Source: a virus. Taken from it: 34,077 nt of DNA. Numbering within the stretch: position 1 is the first letter of the stretch; each line of letters starts with the position of its first letter. This document shows, in pieces, positions 21,691 to 29,402 of this stretch. Location: the IMG/VR virus record IMGVR_UViG_3300034022_000301, positions 1 through 34,077 of that record; one strand, written 5' to 3'. The notes under the pieces were generated by a model. It saw nothing but the letters and a program-made list of their open reading frames with translations. It searched no databases and was not told the DNA's origin. A program made the position numbers and the translations under genes.

Positions 21691-21720
21691 AATAAAAAAA
21701 GCCGCACTCTTGCAAGTGCG
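21691..21720 (-). terminator. Intrinsic terminator after the scaffold gene
   Basis: On the minus strand CGCACT/AGTGCG forms a stem (extended by T-G) closed by a GCAA tetraloop, followed by GCTTTTTTTATTT. It starts 31 nt past the scaffold stop and separates the capsid transcript from the upstream head genes. Confidence 0.8.
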
Positions 21721-21750
21721 ACTCATTGAATTAACCCCAGTGCTAATATA

Positions 21751-22572
21751 CTACTTCGTGTAGAATCGTGGGTTGATGCCTTTCAACTTCTTCTCGCCTG
21801 CACTTTCCATCTGCGGAATCAGTGGGCTGCGCATTGGAATCTTAGCACCTGCATGCGGATTCTTTTGGATAATGCCTGCCTCTGTTGCTTCCTTGATTAG
21901 GATATCAGACATCGTTAGGAATGAGCCTGCCTTCTCCTTACTCTTCAATCTCTCGCCTGTTGCCTTATCCTTAACAACGAATGCTCCATCATCTTCCAAG
22001 TCGATTGCATACTTATCTGTGACAGCCGACTTAAAGCCGCGAATGGTGTACTCGTTCACACTTGGATCAAGCTTCAATGCGCCAAGCTCTTTCTCGAATG
22101 ATGAGTTGATCTTGCTTGTTTTAATGTCAGTCGCAACCTGTGTCTTATAAGACTCAAATTGCGACATCACATCTTGACGCGCTGAATCAAGTTCATTTGT
22201 CTTGCGCTCAAGTGTTTTATATTTCTTCTCCCACTCTTGCAGGAGTGCCTCATTGCCGTTGCCAGATGCACGCTTCTCCCACTCCTCACGTTGTGTTTCG
22301 AATGAGCTCTTTGCTTTCTCTGATGCGCTGCGAATAACCTCCTCAACCTTCTGCCCCTTGAAGTCCTCATCAGTGAGCACGATGCCAAACGGCTCAAATG
22401 CTTTGCGTGTTGCATTGGCGATTGTACCTGTAAGCTTGCCAATCTTGCCGCTTACTTCTTCCTGCTTAATCCAGTTTTCCTGGAACTTTTCTTTTGCGGC
22501 TTCGAGATCCGCTGCTTCTTCGAGGTTTAGGAACTTCAAGAGCTCCAGTGCTTCCTCCTGTTTGATTGCCAT
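21751..22572 (-). CDS. Putative capsid scaffold protein
   Basis: 273 aa, ATG at 22572. Long charged coiled-coil (about residues 15-165, rich in Glu, Lys and Gln: AKEKFQENWIKQEEVSGKIGK, EWEKKYKTLERKTNELDSARQD) followed by a compact C-terminal part ending KKLKGINPRFYTK. Scaffold proteins have this shape and sit directly before the major capsid gene. No protease motif is present, so it is probably not a fused protease-scaffold. Confidence 0.75.
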   Translation of the reverse strand: MAIKQEEALELLKFLNLEEAADLEAAKEKFQENWIKQEEVSGKIGKLTGTIANATRKAFEPFGIVLTDEDFKGQKVEEVIRSASEKAKSSFETQREEWEKRASGNGNEALLQEWEKKYKTLERKTNELDSARQDVMSQFESYKTQVATDIKTSKINSSFEKELGALKLDPSVNEYTIRGFKSAVTDKYAIDLEDDGAFVVKDKATGERLKSKEKAGSFLTMSDILIKEATEAGIIQKNPHAGAKIPMRSPLIPQMESAGEKKLKGINPRFYTK

Positions 22573-22687
22573 AGTCTATTGTTATTGGTTGTAGTTTCAA
22601 TTCTCTTGCACCTCGCTTAATCAATTCAGCTGCGAGTACATCAGAGGCACGCTTGATTGTGCCATCGCTCATGATGTAGTAAGTCAT
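22466..22687 (-). CDS. Small basic-tailed protein overlapping the scaffold gene (73 aa)
   Basis: ATG at 22687, four nt after a TATCTTTG box. The N-terminus reads as protein (MTYYIMSDGTIKRASDVLAAEL, IKRGARELKLQPI) and the C-terminus is a basic Ser/Arg-rich tail (PRRSSGSRSRKRKVPGKLD). The last 107 nt overlap the scaffold gene in another frame. The unique first 38 codons argue it is real; the extent of the tail is less certain. Function unknown, perhaps a capsid-associated nucleic-acid-binding protein. Confidence 0.55.
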   Translation of the reverse strand: MTYYIMSDGTIKRASDVLAAELIKRGARELKLQPITIDYGNQTGGSTGALEVPKPRRSSGSRSRKRKVPGKLD

Positions 22688-22691
22688 GAAG

Positions 22692-22699
22692 CAAAGATA
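22692..22699 (-). promoter_or_regulatory. TATCTTTG box before the 73-aa gene
   Basis: TATCTTTG, four nt (CTTC) from the ATG at 22687, in the 42-nt gap after the minor head gene. Matches TAnnTTTG; -33 is weak (ATTT 19 nt upstream). It would give a near-leaderless transcript for the scaffold pair. Confidence 0.45.
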
Positions 22700-22729
22700 G
22701 TAAAAGTTTGATTGCGTAAAATATTATTA

Positions 22730-23680
22730 TCAAGCCGTTAGTGCTTCAGCTCCTCCTCTTGGTCTTGGTGGTGTTGCATAACCTTCCGCTTCCGCTCTTG
22801 CAATAACACTTGCAGGAACTCTTTGCTTGATCACTGGAACAAGGAAGTGGCGGCAGTTCCAACCGCCAACAAAGGTGAAGATGCTGCGTGAGTCAGTGCC
22901 ATCAATGCGCCCATCCCAAGTGCCATTGCGAATGTCGTTGATGCCTGCGCTGTTCTCTCCATTGCCCCATGCCTCAATCTCTTTGCGATGATATATCTCG
23001 CCTTCGCGATGTTCGCAGAAGGGTCTTGTTGTAGGTATCTCGCCGCCCAGGTATTGGAAGTACTCAATGCCGAGCTCCTCATTGACCGCCGCCGCATAGC
23101 TTCTGTCGGCAATGGCTTGGGCTGTTCCGGCAGTTGTGCGCACGTTGGCAAGCAGCCTGCCGTCTGTGGTATCTGTTCCTTCAATCACTCCTTGCAATGC
23201 TTTAACCGCTTCGCGCAGTGGTGCTCTTGCCGCAACGTTTGCAGTGAGCTGCTCAAGGAATGGCTGTGTCACTCGCTCCCTAAGTCCTGAGCCAAAGAAG
23301 GCATTGATGGCATTCTGCTTGGAGATGGCAAGGAGTTGCCTCTGTACGTTGTTGGGCTCGAAGGTGCTGTCGATCTTCTTGGCGATGTCATCAGTCAGCT
23401 GAATGCCTTCATCGATTGAGCCAAGAAAGGACTGCACAGCATCTCGGTACTCGCCGCCTGCAAGTACCTTGTTGAGCTCCTCGGTGATCAGTCCAATCCT
23501 TCGTATGTTGTCTTCTGTTTGCGCAATGTTGCCATCGACATCGACATCCATCTCGGCAAGCAAAGGACTGAGCTTGCGCCAAGCATCTCGCTGCGCTCGC
23601 TCTGCCGCTGTTGCAAGTTCCTCGGGAACATTCTCAAGGAGTTTAATCTTATTCTTAACCAGTTCCTCAAACGATGCCAT
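22730..23680 (-). CDS. Minor head protein, Mu gpF-like
   Basis: 316 aa, ATG at 23680, overlapping portal by 14 nt. The helical N-terminus is followed by a C-terminal domain with the head-morphogenesis signature: RPFCEHREGEIYHRKEIEAWG, NDIRNGTWDGR and GGWNCRHFLVPV. The paired Cys/His residues are conserved in the Mu F/SPP1 gp7 superfamily. These proteins join portal and DNA inside the procapsid. The short proline-rich tail (YATPPRPRGG) is free of motifs. Confidence 0.88.
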   Translation of the reverse strand: MASFEELVKNKIKLLENVPEELATAAERAQRDAWRKLSPLLAEMDVDVDGNIAQTEDNIRRIGLITEELNKVLAGGEYRDAVQSFLGSIDEGIQLTDDIAKKIDSTFEPNNVQRQLLAISKQNAINAFFGSGLRERVTQPFLEQLTANVAARAPLREAVKALQGVIEGTDTTDGRLLANVRTTAGTAQAIADRSYAAAVNEELGIEYFQYLGGEIPTTRPFCEHREGEIYHRKEIEAWGNGENSAGINDIRNGTWDGRIDGTDSRSIFTFVGGWNCRHFLVPVIKQRVPASVIARAEAEGYATPPRPRGGAEALTA

Positions 23681-25574
23681 TCAATAGAGTTTGCTGCGCT
23701 TGTGCAATTGGATCCAATGTCACTGCAATCTTCTCAGCTGCCTTTGCTCTTAGCTGTGTAATCTGCTCAGACATTGGTAGGTCAAGGAATCGCTGTGCGC
23801 CTTCAGTTGGAATGAAGTCTCTGATAAGCTCCATGATTAGTTGCGGCCCAGAGTTATGCAATACATCTTGCCACTTCTCAACGCTTCCGCTTGCAAGTCT
23901 TGCAAGTATATCGGCATTGCTCATTAGAAGCAACTCATCTGCATTGATGATAAGGTCGTACACTGCACTGGTCTCTTCATCGGTGTAGTGGATTGCTCTG
24001 ATGTAGTTGTAAACATTGGAGAAGGTAATCGATGGCGGCACTCCTGCTTTCACTCCTTCGCTGATTACAGCAAGGTAGTCGCTTGGTGTGCTGATGTCGA
24101 AGCTAGTTGGATATACCAAGTTTACTCCGCCAAACAAATCCCCGTAGCGCATCTTCCCAATTGTTACCAAGCAGAACTCATAGATTGTGAATAGCTGATC
24201 GGAGATAGGCTTGATGAAAGCATAAAGGCTGCGCAGCTTGTTTAAGCTTCCTGTTGCAGTCGATGACTCTCCGATAGTTCCACTTTCATCACTTGAAGGC
24301 AAGTGCAGGATACGTCTTGATTTAGCCATCTGCTGCTCAATCTCTGCGCGCAAGAATGTTAGCGTGTCCATCGGAGGACTTACAAACTTCAAGTACTCGC
24401 CACTAAGTCCGCTGTCTCCTTCGCTTAGCGATGTCTTTGGCTTAATCAGTAGCATACCGGTTGGACTGAATCGGCTCTTTACTCCGCTGCCTGAACAGCT
24501 GCCGCATGTGCGATAGCCGCCGTTGACTGCATCGAATATCTGCCCGTCATTACACTTGTTTCCTTCGCGGTCGATGAACTCGCATATCTCACCAAGCGCA
24601 ACCATGAAAGGGAATGCGCTTGTTGCCTTGCTCATCTGCAAGTAGGACTCATCGAGAACTACCTGGTCAAGCAATGGCACTGCCGTAATAAATGGCGATT
24701 GGAATGCAATCTCATCATTGATAAGTTGAGGTGCTCCCATCAGCTTTATGCAGGGCACATAGCCAAGGTTGTGCTGAAAATAAAGCACAGGCTCGCTGAA
24801 TGTCATATCACTCTTCTTGCCTGTCTGCTCAATTTTGTAAATGGCCATCGAGTCATAGAGGTAAAGCACGATGCCAGTCTCTTCCGTCTTGCTGCCGTTC
24901 TTCACGTAGCTATGGTCATCGCTGATCACCAAGTAGTACTCACCGAACTTCTGCCCTACAATGTTCTTGCAGTTGTAGTATGTCGGCATTGGGCGAAGCA
25001 GCTCGTTGCCAATCACGGGTTCATTGAACTCATCATCATCCAAGTACTCGATGTCATCAGGATAGATGGCAATGATACCATTGGCATCAACAAGCTTCAA
25101 GGTTGGAAGCATGTTCTTGATAAACATCTCCAAGCTGCCAAACTTCTCAATCTCATTGTTGACGAATCGCTGAAAAGTCTCATCACCGAATCGCTCATCA
25201 AGTTCCTCGTTGTATCTGATGCTCCAGTTCTGATCGGCGAATGCTCTGCTAATGGTAGATCTAAAGTCCTCAAACACGCTCAAGGTTGTTGCCTTGTAGT
25301 TTGCCTTGATGTACAAAGCCTGCGCATCCGTTTGATTGGGAGCACGCACCGAAAGCAAGTGCTCAGGATAAACATCGGAGCGGCTATGCGGCAAGATGCT
25401 ATCATACATCTTCGCGGCATAATTATAGCCGCTCCAATATTCTGGATACTGGCTCGATGCTCGCTGCTTAGTGATAGGATTGAGCGGAGTAGATTGTGTC
25501 ATCTGCTCCCAACCCTTTCGCTTTGCCGCGAATCGGTTTACTATCTTTTGAATGTCCTCAGAGCTTAGTGCCAT
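23667..25574 (-). CDS. Portal protein, with a Cys-rich insertion
   Basis: 635 aa, ATG at 25574. The size, position before the minor head gene, and segments such as DFRSTISRAFADQNWSIRY, the long helical centre and SSDESGTIGESSTATGSLNKLRS fit phage portal proteins, which form the 12-subunit DNA gate. Around residues 330-365 is an insertion with CEFIDREGNKC and RTCGSCSGSG, a likely zinc ribbon not standard for portals. No frameshift. A 54-nt gap without signals separates it from the methyltransferase stop. Confidence 0.85.
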   Translation of the reverse strand: MALSSEDIQKIVNRFAAKRKGWEQMTQSTPLNPITKQRASSQYPEYWSGYNYAAKMYDSILPHSRSDVYPEHLLSVRAPNQTDAQALYIKANYKATTLSVFEDFRSTISRAFADQNWSIRYNEELDERFGDETFQRFVNNEIEKFGSLEMFIKNMLPTLKLVDANGIIAIYPDDIEYLDDDEFNEPVIGNELLRPMPTYYNCKNIVGQKFGEYYLVISDDHSYVKNGSKTEETGIVLYLYDSMAIYKIEQTGKKSDMTFSEPVLYFQHNLGYVPCIKLMGAPQLINDEIAFQSPFITAVPLLDQVVLDESYLQMSKATSAFPFMVALGEICEFIDREGNKCNDGQIFDAVNGGYRTCGSCSGSGVKSRFSPTGMLLIKPKTSLSEGDSGLSGEYLKFVSPPMDTLTFLRAEIEQQMAKSRRILHLPSSDESGTIGESSTATGSLNKLRSLYAFIKPISDQLFTIYEFCLVTIGKMRYGDLFGGVNLVYPTSFDISTPSDYLAVISEGVKAGVPPSITFSNVYNYIRAIHYTDEETSAVYDLIINADELLLMSNADILARLASGSVEKWQDVLHNSGPQLIMELIRDFIPTEGAQRFLDLPMSEQITQLRAKAAEKIAVTLDPIAQAQQTLLNGIV

Positions 25575-25628
25575 TTGGTCTTTCCATTATGTTAGAACCA
25601 CAAGATTTTGAACGACAGTAGTTTGGTT

Positions 25629-26201
25629 TCATCGGTGTAGGATTGATATGCCTCGCCCTTCGGTAGTGTTAAGCGTGACATTGTTATAGTTAAAATGCTT
25701 TGCGTATTCAACAAGCTTTCTTGGTCCATCCAAGTGGATGGTGTCATGGTAAACAATCACGCCGCCTCTTGCCACCAACTTCTCAACAAGCTTAAACTCT
25801 GGAAGCACATGCTCGAAGCTGTGATCGCCGTCAACAAAGATAAGGTCAAAATGATTTTTAGGCAAGTTGTTCAACTCCTCAAGTGAGTTGCCCAGGATGA
25901 AGTCAATCGACTTGCCACCTGTACTCATGGCCGCCTTAGTTAAGTCGGTGCGATAATCATTAATATCAATGCCGACATACTGCCCACCCTTTGGCAATGC
26001 CTTGATAAGATGCTGCGTTGTCTCGCCTTCAAAGACTCCAATCTCAAGCACCGTCATGTACTTGCTCATCTTGATGATGCTTGCCATAAATTCGCCGCAC
26101 TCATCCTCTGAGTTCCAGTCGTGACGAGCAACCTCTGTGAATGTCTCAGTGGTCACAATTGCTTTCTTTGGTCTGCCTCTATTTGGTTTATCGTTTGCCA
26201 T
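25629..26201 (-). CDS. SAM-dependent methyltransferase (class I, TylF/CmcI-like)
   Basis: 190 aa from MANDKPNRGRPKKAIVTTE at 26201; upstream in-frame ATGs at 26207 and 26222 are alternatives. Motif I VLEIGVFEGETT (51-62), a following acidic YVGIDIND, and DLIFVDGDHSFEHV with a downstream VYHDT form the Rossmann-type fold of small-molecule or sugar methyltransferases rather than DNA methylases, whose NPPY/DPPY is missing. The N-terminal GRPKK resembles an AT-hook. It overlaps the glycosyltransferase gene by 14 nt, so sugar methylation on the virion or host surface is plausible. Confidence 0.85.
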   Translation of the reverse strand: MANDKPNRGRPKKAIVTTETFTEVARHDWNSEDECGEFMASIIKMSKYMTVLEIGVFEGETTQHLIKALPKGGQYVGIDINDYRTDLTKAAMSTGGKSIDFILGNSLEELNNLPKNHFDLIFVDGDHSFEHVLPEFKLVEKLVARGGVIVYHDTIHLDGPRKLVEYAKHFNYNNVTLNTTEGRGISILHR

Positions 26202-27141
26202 CTGCATATTTGTTTTGTGCAATCCTGCTAATTAAATAGATATGTCTTTTGCCTATTGCCTTGAAGTCCGCATTGAGCATTCTATCAAGCCAGTTGATGT
26301 AGAATATTGGAGTGAATCCTGCGCCGCCGTAGTAGCTTTGCAAGTAGTAGTTCTCAGTAATCTTTTCAAAGCTTAATCCTCTTTGCATCGCGAAGTGAAT
26401 CATGCCACCTTCGCTGCCGTTGTTGGGAGTGTACTGCTTAAGCGCAGGATCAATGCCACGAATCGCAAGCGCAACATTCATGTACAACTCGTCTGGCTGC
26501 CCACCGCCCCACTTCATGCGAAGCTCTTTGATTGGAATCGGATTGTTGAAGTACAAGTCTTTGGCAGTGCGATAAATCGCCTCAGCCTCTGAGCCTTTTA
26601 CAATCCACTGCATCGAGCTGTTGATGGCAGGCATCACGTAGCTTGGTAGCAAGTTGAAGTGCGCCCACATCTTATCCGCCCACGCCCACTGCATCTCCTT
26701 GAAGTCGCGCCCCTTGTCAATAGTATGATAGCCAACTGTATGGCTTACGTAATGTTTGCCGGATTGAGCAAGCTCGTCAATCATTGGCTGAATGTCTTTG
26801 AGTGCAATCGCATCTACGTCAAGGTAGAGGTTGCAATCGTATGGCAAGTACTTGTATAAATTTACTTTGACCTTGCCTGGGTCAAGCTTCTTGTTGGTGT
26901 AGATATCATCAGAATCAATGCTGCCAATGTTGTTGATGTACTGCATGAAGTCTTGGCAATGTGATATGCCTTTTAACGGATCATCAAACAGCACTGTGAT
27001 GTTAACATTGGGGCTGTGCTTTCTGATGCTGAATGCAAGGTTATAAGCAGCCCAATAGTATTGCGGCTTTCCGAATGCAAGAAGCACCACTCCAGTTGTT
27101 GGAGTGATGCTCTGTGTGGTTTGTGTTGCTTCCTCAGTCAT
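26188..27141 (-). CDS. Glycosyltransferase, GT-A-like
   Basis: 317 aa, ATG at 27141 sharing one base with the preceding gene's stop. The N-terminus has a nucleotide-sugar fold (TGVVLLAFGKPQYYWAAYNL) and the metal-binding DxD is LYLDVDAIAL (Asp108, Asp110). A WGGGQPDELYMNVAL segment near residue 220 is typical of acceptor-side motifs. No signal peptide or membrane segment. Together with the adjacent methyltransferase and the tail protein before it, it may decorate virion proteins with a modified sugar; the acceptor is not known from sequence. Confidence 0.85.
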   Translation of the reverse strand: MTEEATQTTQSITPTTGVVLLAFGKPQYYWAAYNLAFSIRKHSPNVNITVLFDDPLKGISHCQDFMQYINNIGSIDSDDIYTNKKLDPGKVKVNLYKYLPYDCNLYLDVDAIALKDIQPMIDELAQSGKHYVSHTVGYHTIDKGRDFKEMQWAWADKMWAHFNLLPSYVMPAINSSMQWIVKGSEAEAIYRTAKDLYFNNPIPIKELRMKWGGGQPDELYMNVALAIRGIDPALKQYTPNNGSEGGMIHFAMQRGLSFEKITENYYLQSYYGGAGFTPIFYINWLDRMLNADFKAIGKRHIYLISRIAQNKYADGKR

Positions 27142-27680
27142 TATGCAAATACACCGGCAGGAGCATTGTATTGCTCAGGAATGTTTTTGTTTCTCCAAGA
27201 GAAGGTCACCTCATAACGCTGAAGCTCGTTGTTCTGCTCAGGTAAGATGAAGTTTGCAGATGTTGTGATTCCAACAGGAGCAGTGATGTAAATCACTTTT
27301 CCGCTGTCGCACATGTACGCAAGTATCCAAGAGATACGGCGGTTGTTTACATCGTTCCAGAATGTGTTGTTGCCATCAGTCACGTTAGCATCGTAAAGAG
27401 TCGCTGTGCGATCTTCGTTGATACGGATTGAAGTACCGCAACCAATTGGTGAATCAACAGTGATAGGTGAGCCAGCAGGAAGTGCAAAACGGATGTCACT
27501 GATTAGTCTTGCTTCTCCAGATACTAGCAAAGCATCAACCTCAACAGCATCGGAAGGATCGATAAGTTCAGTGCCACAAGCACCGACAATGATGGCGGAA
27601 ACTCCGCCCAGTTTGTATTCATTGCAGATCACCAAATCGTGCTCTAGCAAGGATGTGTCGCAATATGATACACAGGCCAT
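27141..27680 (-). CDS. Putative major tail tube protein
   Basis: 179 aa, ATG at 27680. Beta-rich with cysteines in the first 35 residues (MACVSYCDTSLLEHDLVIC) and a conserved end: NNELQRYEVTFSWRNKNIPEQY. Size and beta content fit a tail tube subunit. It has its own promoter box and leader, as expected for an abundant structural protein. It lies outside the usual place before the chaperone and tape measure, so another abundant virion protein is a real alternative. Confidence 0.5.
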   Translation of the reverse strand: MACVSYCDTSLLEHDLVICNEYKLGGVSAIIVGACGTELIDPSDAVEVDALLVSGEARLISDIRFALPAGSPITVDSPIGCGTSIRINEDRTATLYDANVTDGNNTFWNDVNNRRISWILAYMCDSGKVIYITAPVGITTSANFILPEQNNELQRYEVTFSWRNKNIPEQYNAPAGVFA

Positions 27681-27756
27681 TTGTAGTAAGAGTTTGTGTT
27701 GTTGTTTCGCTGTTGTATAGGTCGCGGCAATACACCTACTTGGTCTCTATGTTTGA

Positions 27757-27764
27757 CAAAGTTA
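27757..27764 (-). promoter_or_regulatory. TAACTTTG box overlapping a stop codon, with 70-nt leader
   Basis: TAACTTTG fits TAnnTTTG, and its TAA is the stop of the preceding 546-aa gene. The leader (about 27681-27750) contains a short stem (TAGGT/ACCTA, 11-nt loop). No strong -33 was seen. It would separate the tail-tip genes from the tail tube/sugar unit. Confidence 0.5.
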
Positions 27765-29402
27765 CAAATTATTTTCTTGATATAAGTTAACAGAATTTTC
27801 AGTTGTCAATCTTTGCTCATCCTGTGCCAACAAGAATGGCTCATCGGCATTGTCTAAGATACTCGGCAAGCAGTCAGCATCGGTGTTGCTGCAAATGGTC
27901 TTGCGCACCTTAGATGACTTCAATGCAAGGTCGATAGCAATTGCGCCAAGGTCATCAGCATCGTTGTATTCCACATCTGGGAACTCGCCATCGATGGCAT
28001 AGTAAAGATCGCCGTTCACATAGCAGTTGTCGTAGTAGAAGATGGTGCTCAAGAAGTCAAGCACGTACTCAGGCAATCTGCCAAAGGCAAATGTCCACTT
28101 CTTCTCGCGGTCAACGTAGGTGGTCTGATATCTGCCAGAAGCAAAGCGGAAGTTGTTGACTTCTGTTTGATACTGCGCTCTGAACTTGCGGCCTTCAAGT
28201 CTGATGGCAGGCAAGAATGATGAGCCGCCAAAGGCAAGGTTGAACTGGTCCTCTGCGTTGCAGCCTTCAATCTTGAAGTACTTGCACTCATCATTGAAGT
28301 CACCGATGTTGATCATGTCGCTGAACAAATTCCATTGGATGTCGGTATCTTCTATCTGAATCTCAACAAGCTTGATAACGGCAGATGCAGGAGCACCGCC
28401 AAACTCTTGCACCAATATCTCAAGTGGGCTATTGCCATCGGCAGTAATAAGCACCGTCTGATATCCAGTGCCAAAGAACTGCTCTTGATTTGCTCCAACT
28501 TTTGCATAGATGCGCACATTAGTTCTGCTCTCAATAAACACGCTAACATAATACTGCAAGCCATCGCATAGGTCGTTGCTTTGGTTCTGCGTGATTTTCG
28601 CTTCATCGCCTGCTATTGGAAGGTTGAATTCAGCTTGCCCTTCGCTTAATGTCACAAACGCATTGCTTGCTGTCCATCCACCTACTCCTGAGGCATCTCT
28701 GAACACACCATTGTAGACGTAATTCTGTCCACAAGTATTGGTGCAGAAGTCGGTCATCGCAAGTCGATAGCACCCTGCCCCAAGCTCCACATCCGTCAAG
28801 TCAAAGGCAGCTGTGATCTTATTGTCCTTAAGCGTGTAAAGCGGAGCAATCATATCAACCGTATCCAATGTCTCTGCATCCACAATACCCAGCTTCATCT
28901 GATTGCCAGATGCAAGGCCTTCAACTTTGATTCCGCTTGTGCTCAGGCAGCCAATCCAACTCTCGCTTGTAAAGCATAATGTAATGCTGTTTCCTGTGAT
29001 AGTTGGATTTGCAAAATACAAGGTGTAAGTGCCAGGTAAGGTCAGCTCATAACTGCTTGAGCCAATCATGCCAACAGTCAAGCTTCCCTGATCTAATGTC
29101 AAGATGGTAAACGTCACCTGGTATAGCTGATAGATGTAGTTAGCGCTTAGCAGTTGGCAGTATAAGCCATTAACATCTAATGTAGTCGAGCATACTTGAT
29201 TATCAACGGGAATACCCCATTCAATTTCAATAGTGTCGTACTTATACAGCATTGACAATGGGCAAGGTGTTGACTCCACTTGAAAGAAGATCTGATCATT
29301 GAAATCGACAAGCTGCTTGTAATCGCCGCCGCATCCCGGGCAGTCAACATCTGTGTTGCTTGTGAAGATAATAGGCTGATTCGGTATGGAAGTAAAGCTC
29401 AT
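27762..29402 (-). CDS. Tail tip/fibre structural protein (546 aa)
   Basis: ATG at 29402, four-nt overlap with the previous gene. The start MSFTSIPNQPIIFTSNTDVDCPGCGGDYKQL has a CxxC and is followed by beta-rich domains, with a jelly-roll-like middle (VYNGVFRDASGVGGWTASNAF, YYVSVFIESRTNVRIYAKVG). It ends with acidic, Asn-rich residues. Genes in this slot, second after the tape measure, form the distal tail and host-contact structure. I assign it by position and beta composition. Confidence 0.6.
   Translation of the reverse strand: MSFTSIPNQPIIFTSNTDVDCPGCGGDYKQLVDFNDQIFFQVESTPCPLSMLYKYDTIEIEWGIPVDNQVCSTTLDVNGLYCQLLSANYIYQLYQVTFTILTLDQGSLTVGMIGSSSYELTLPGTYTLYFANPTITGNSITLCFTSESWIGCLSTSGIKVEGLASGNQMKLGIVDAETLDTVDMIAPLYTLKDNKITAAFDLTDVELGAGCYRLAMTDFCTNTCGQNYVYNGVFRDASGVGGWTASNAFVTLSEGQAEFNLPIAGDEAKITQNQSNDLCDGLQYYVSVFIESRTNVRIYAKVGANQEQFFGTGYQTVLITADGNSPLEILVQEFGGAPASAVIKLVEIQIEDTDIQWNLFSDMINIGDFNDECKYFKIEGCNAEDQFNLAFGGSSFLPAIRLEGRKFRAQYQTEVNNFRFASGRYQTTYVDREKKWTFAFGRLPEYVLDFLSTIFYYDNCYVNGDLYYAIDGEFPDVEYNDADDLGAIAIDLALKSSKVRKTICSNTDADCLPSILDNADEPFLLAQDEQRLTTENSVNLYQENNL

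Noticed and set aside
21509-21715. 68-aa ORF across the capsid leader and terminator
   Set aside because: It overlaps the promoter box and terminator, is Cys/Phe-rich and runs out of frame into the capsid gene.
24699-25568. 289-aa plus-strand open frame opposite the portal gene
   Set aside because: Antisense shadow of portal codon usage; no plus-strand promoter and no recognisable protein features.
25629-26201. DNA methyltransferase / restriction-evasion gene
   Set aside because: No NPPY/DPPY or cytosine-methylase PC motif; the VDGDHSFEHV and VYHDT motifs indicate a small-molecule or sugar methyltransferase.
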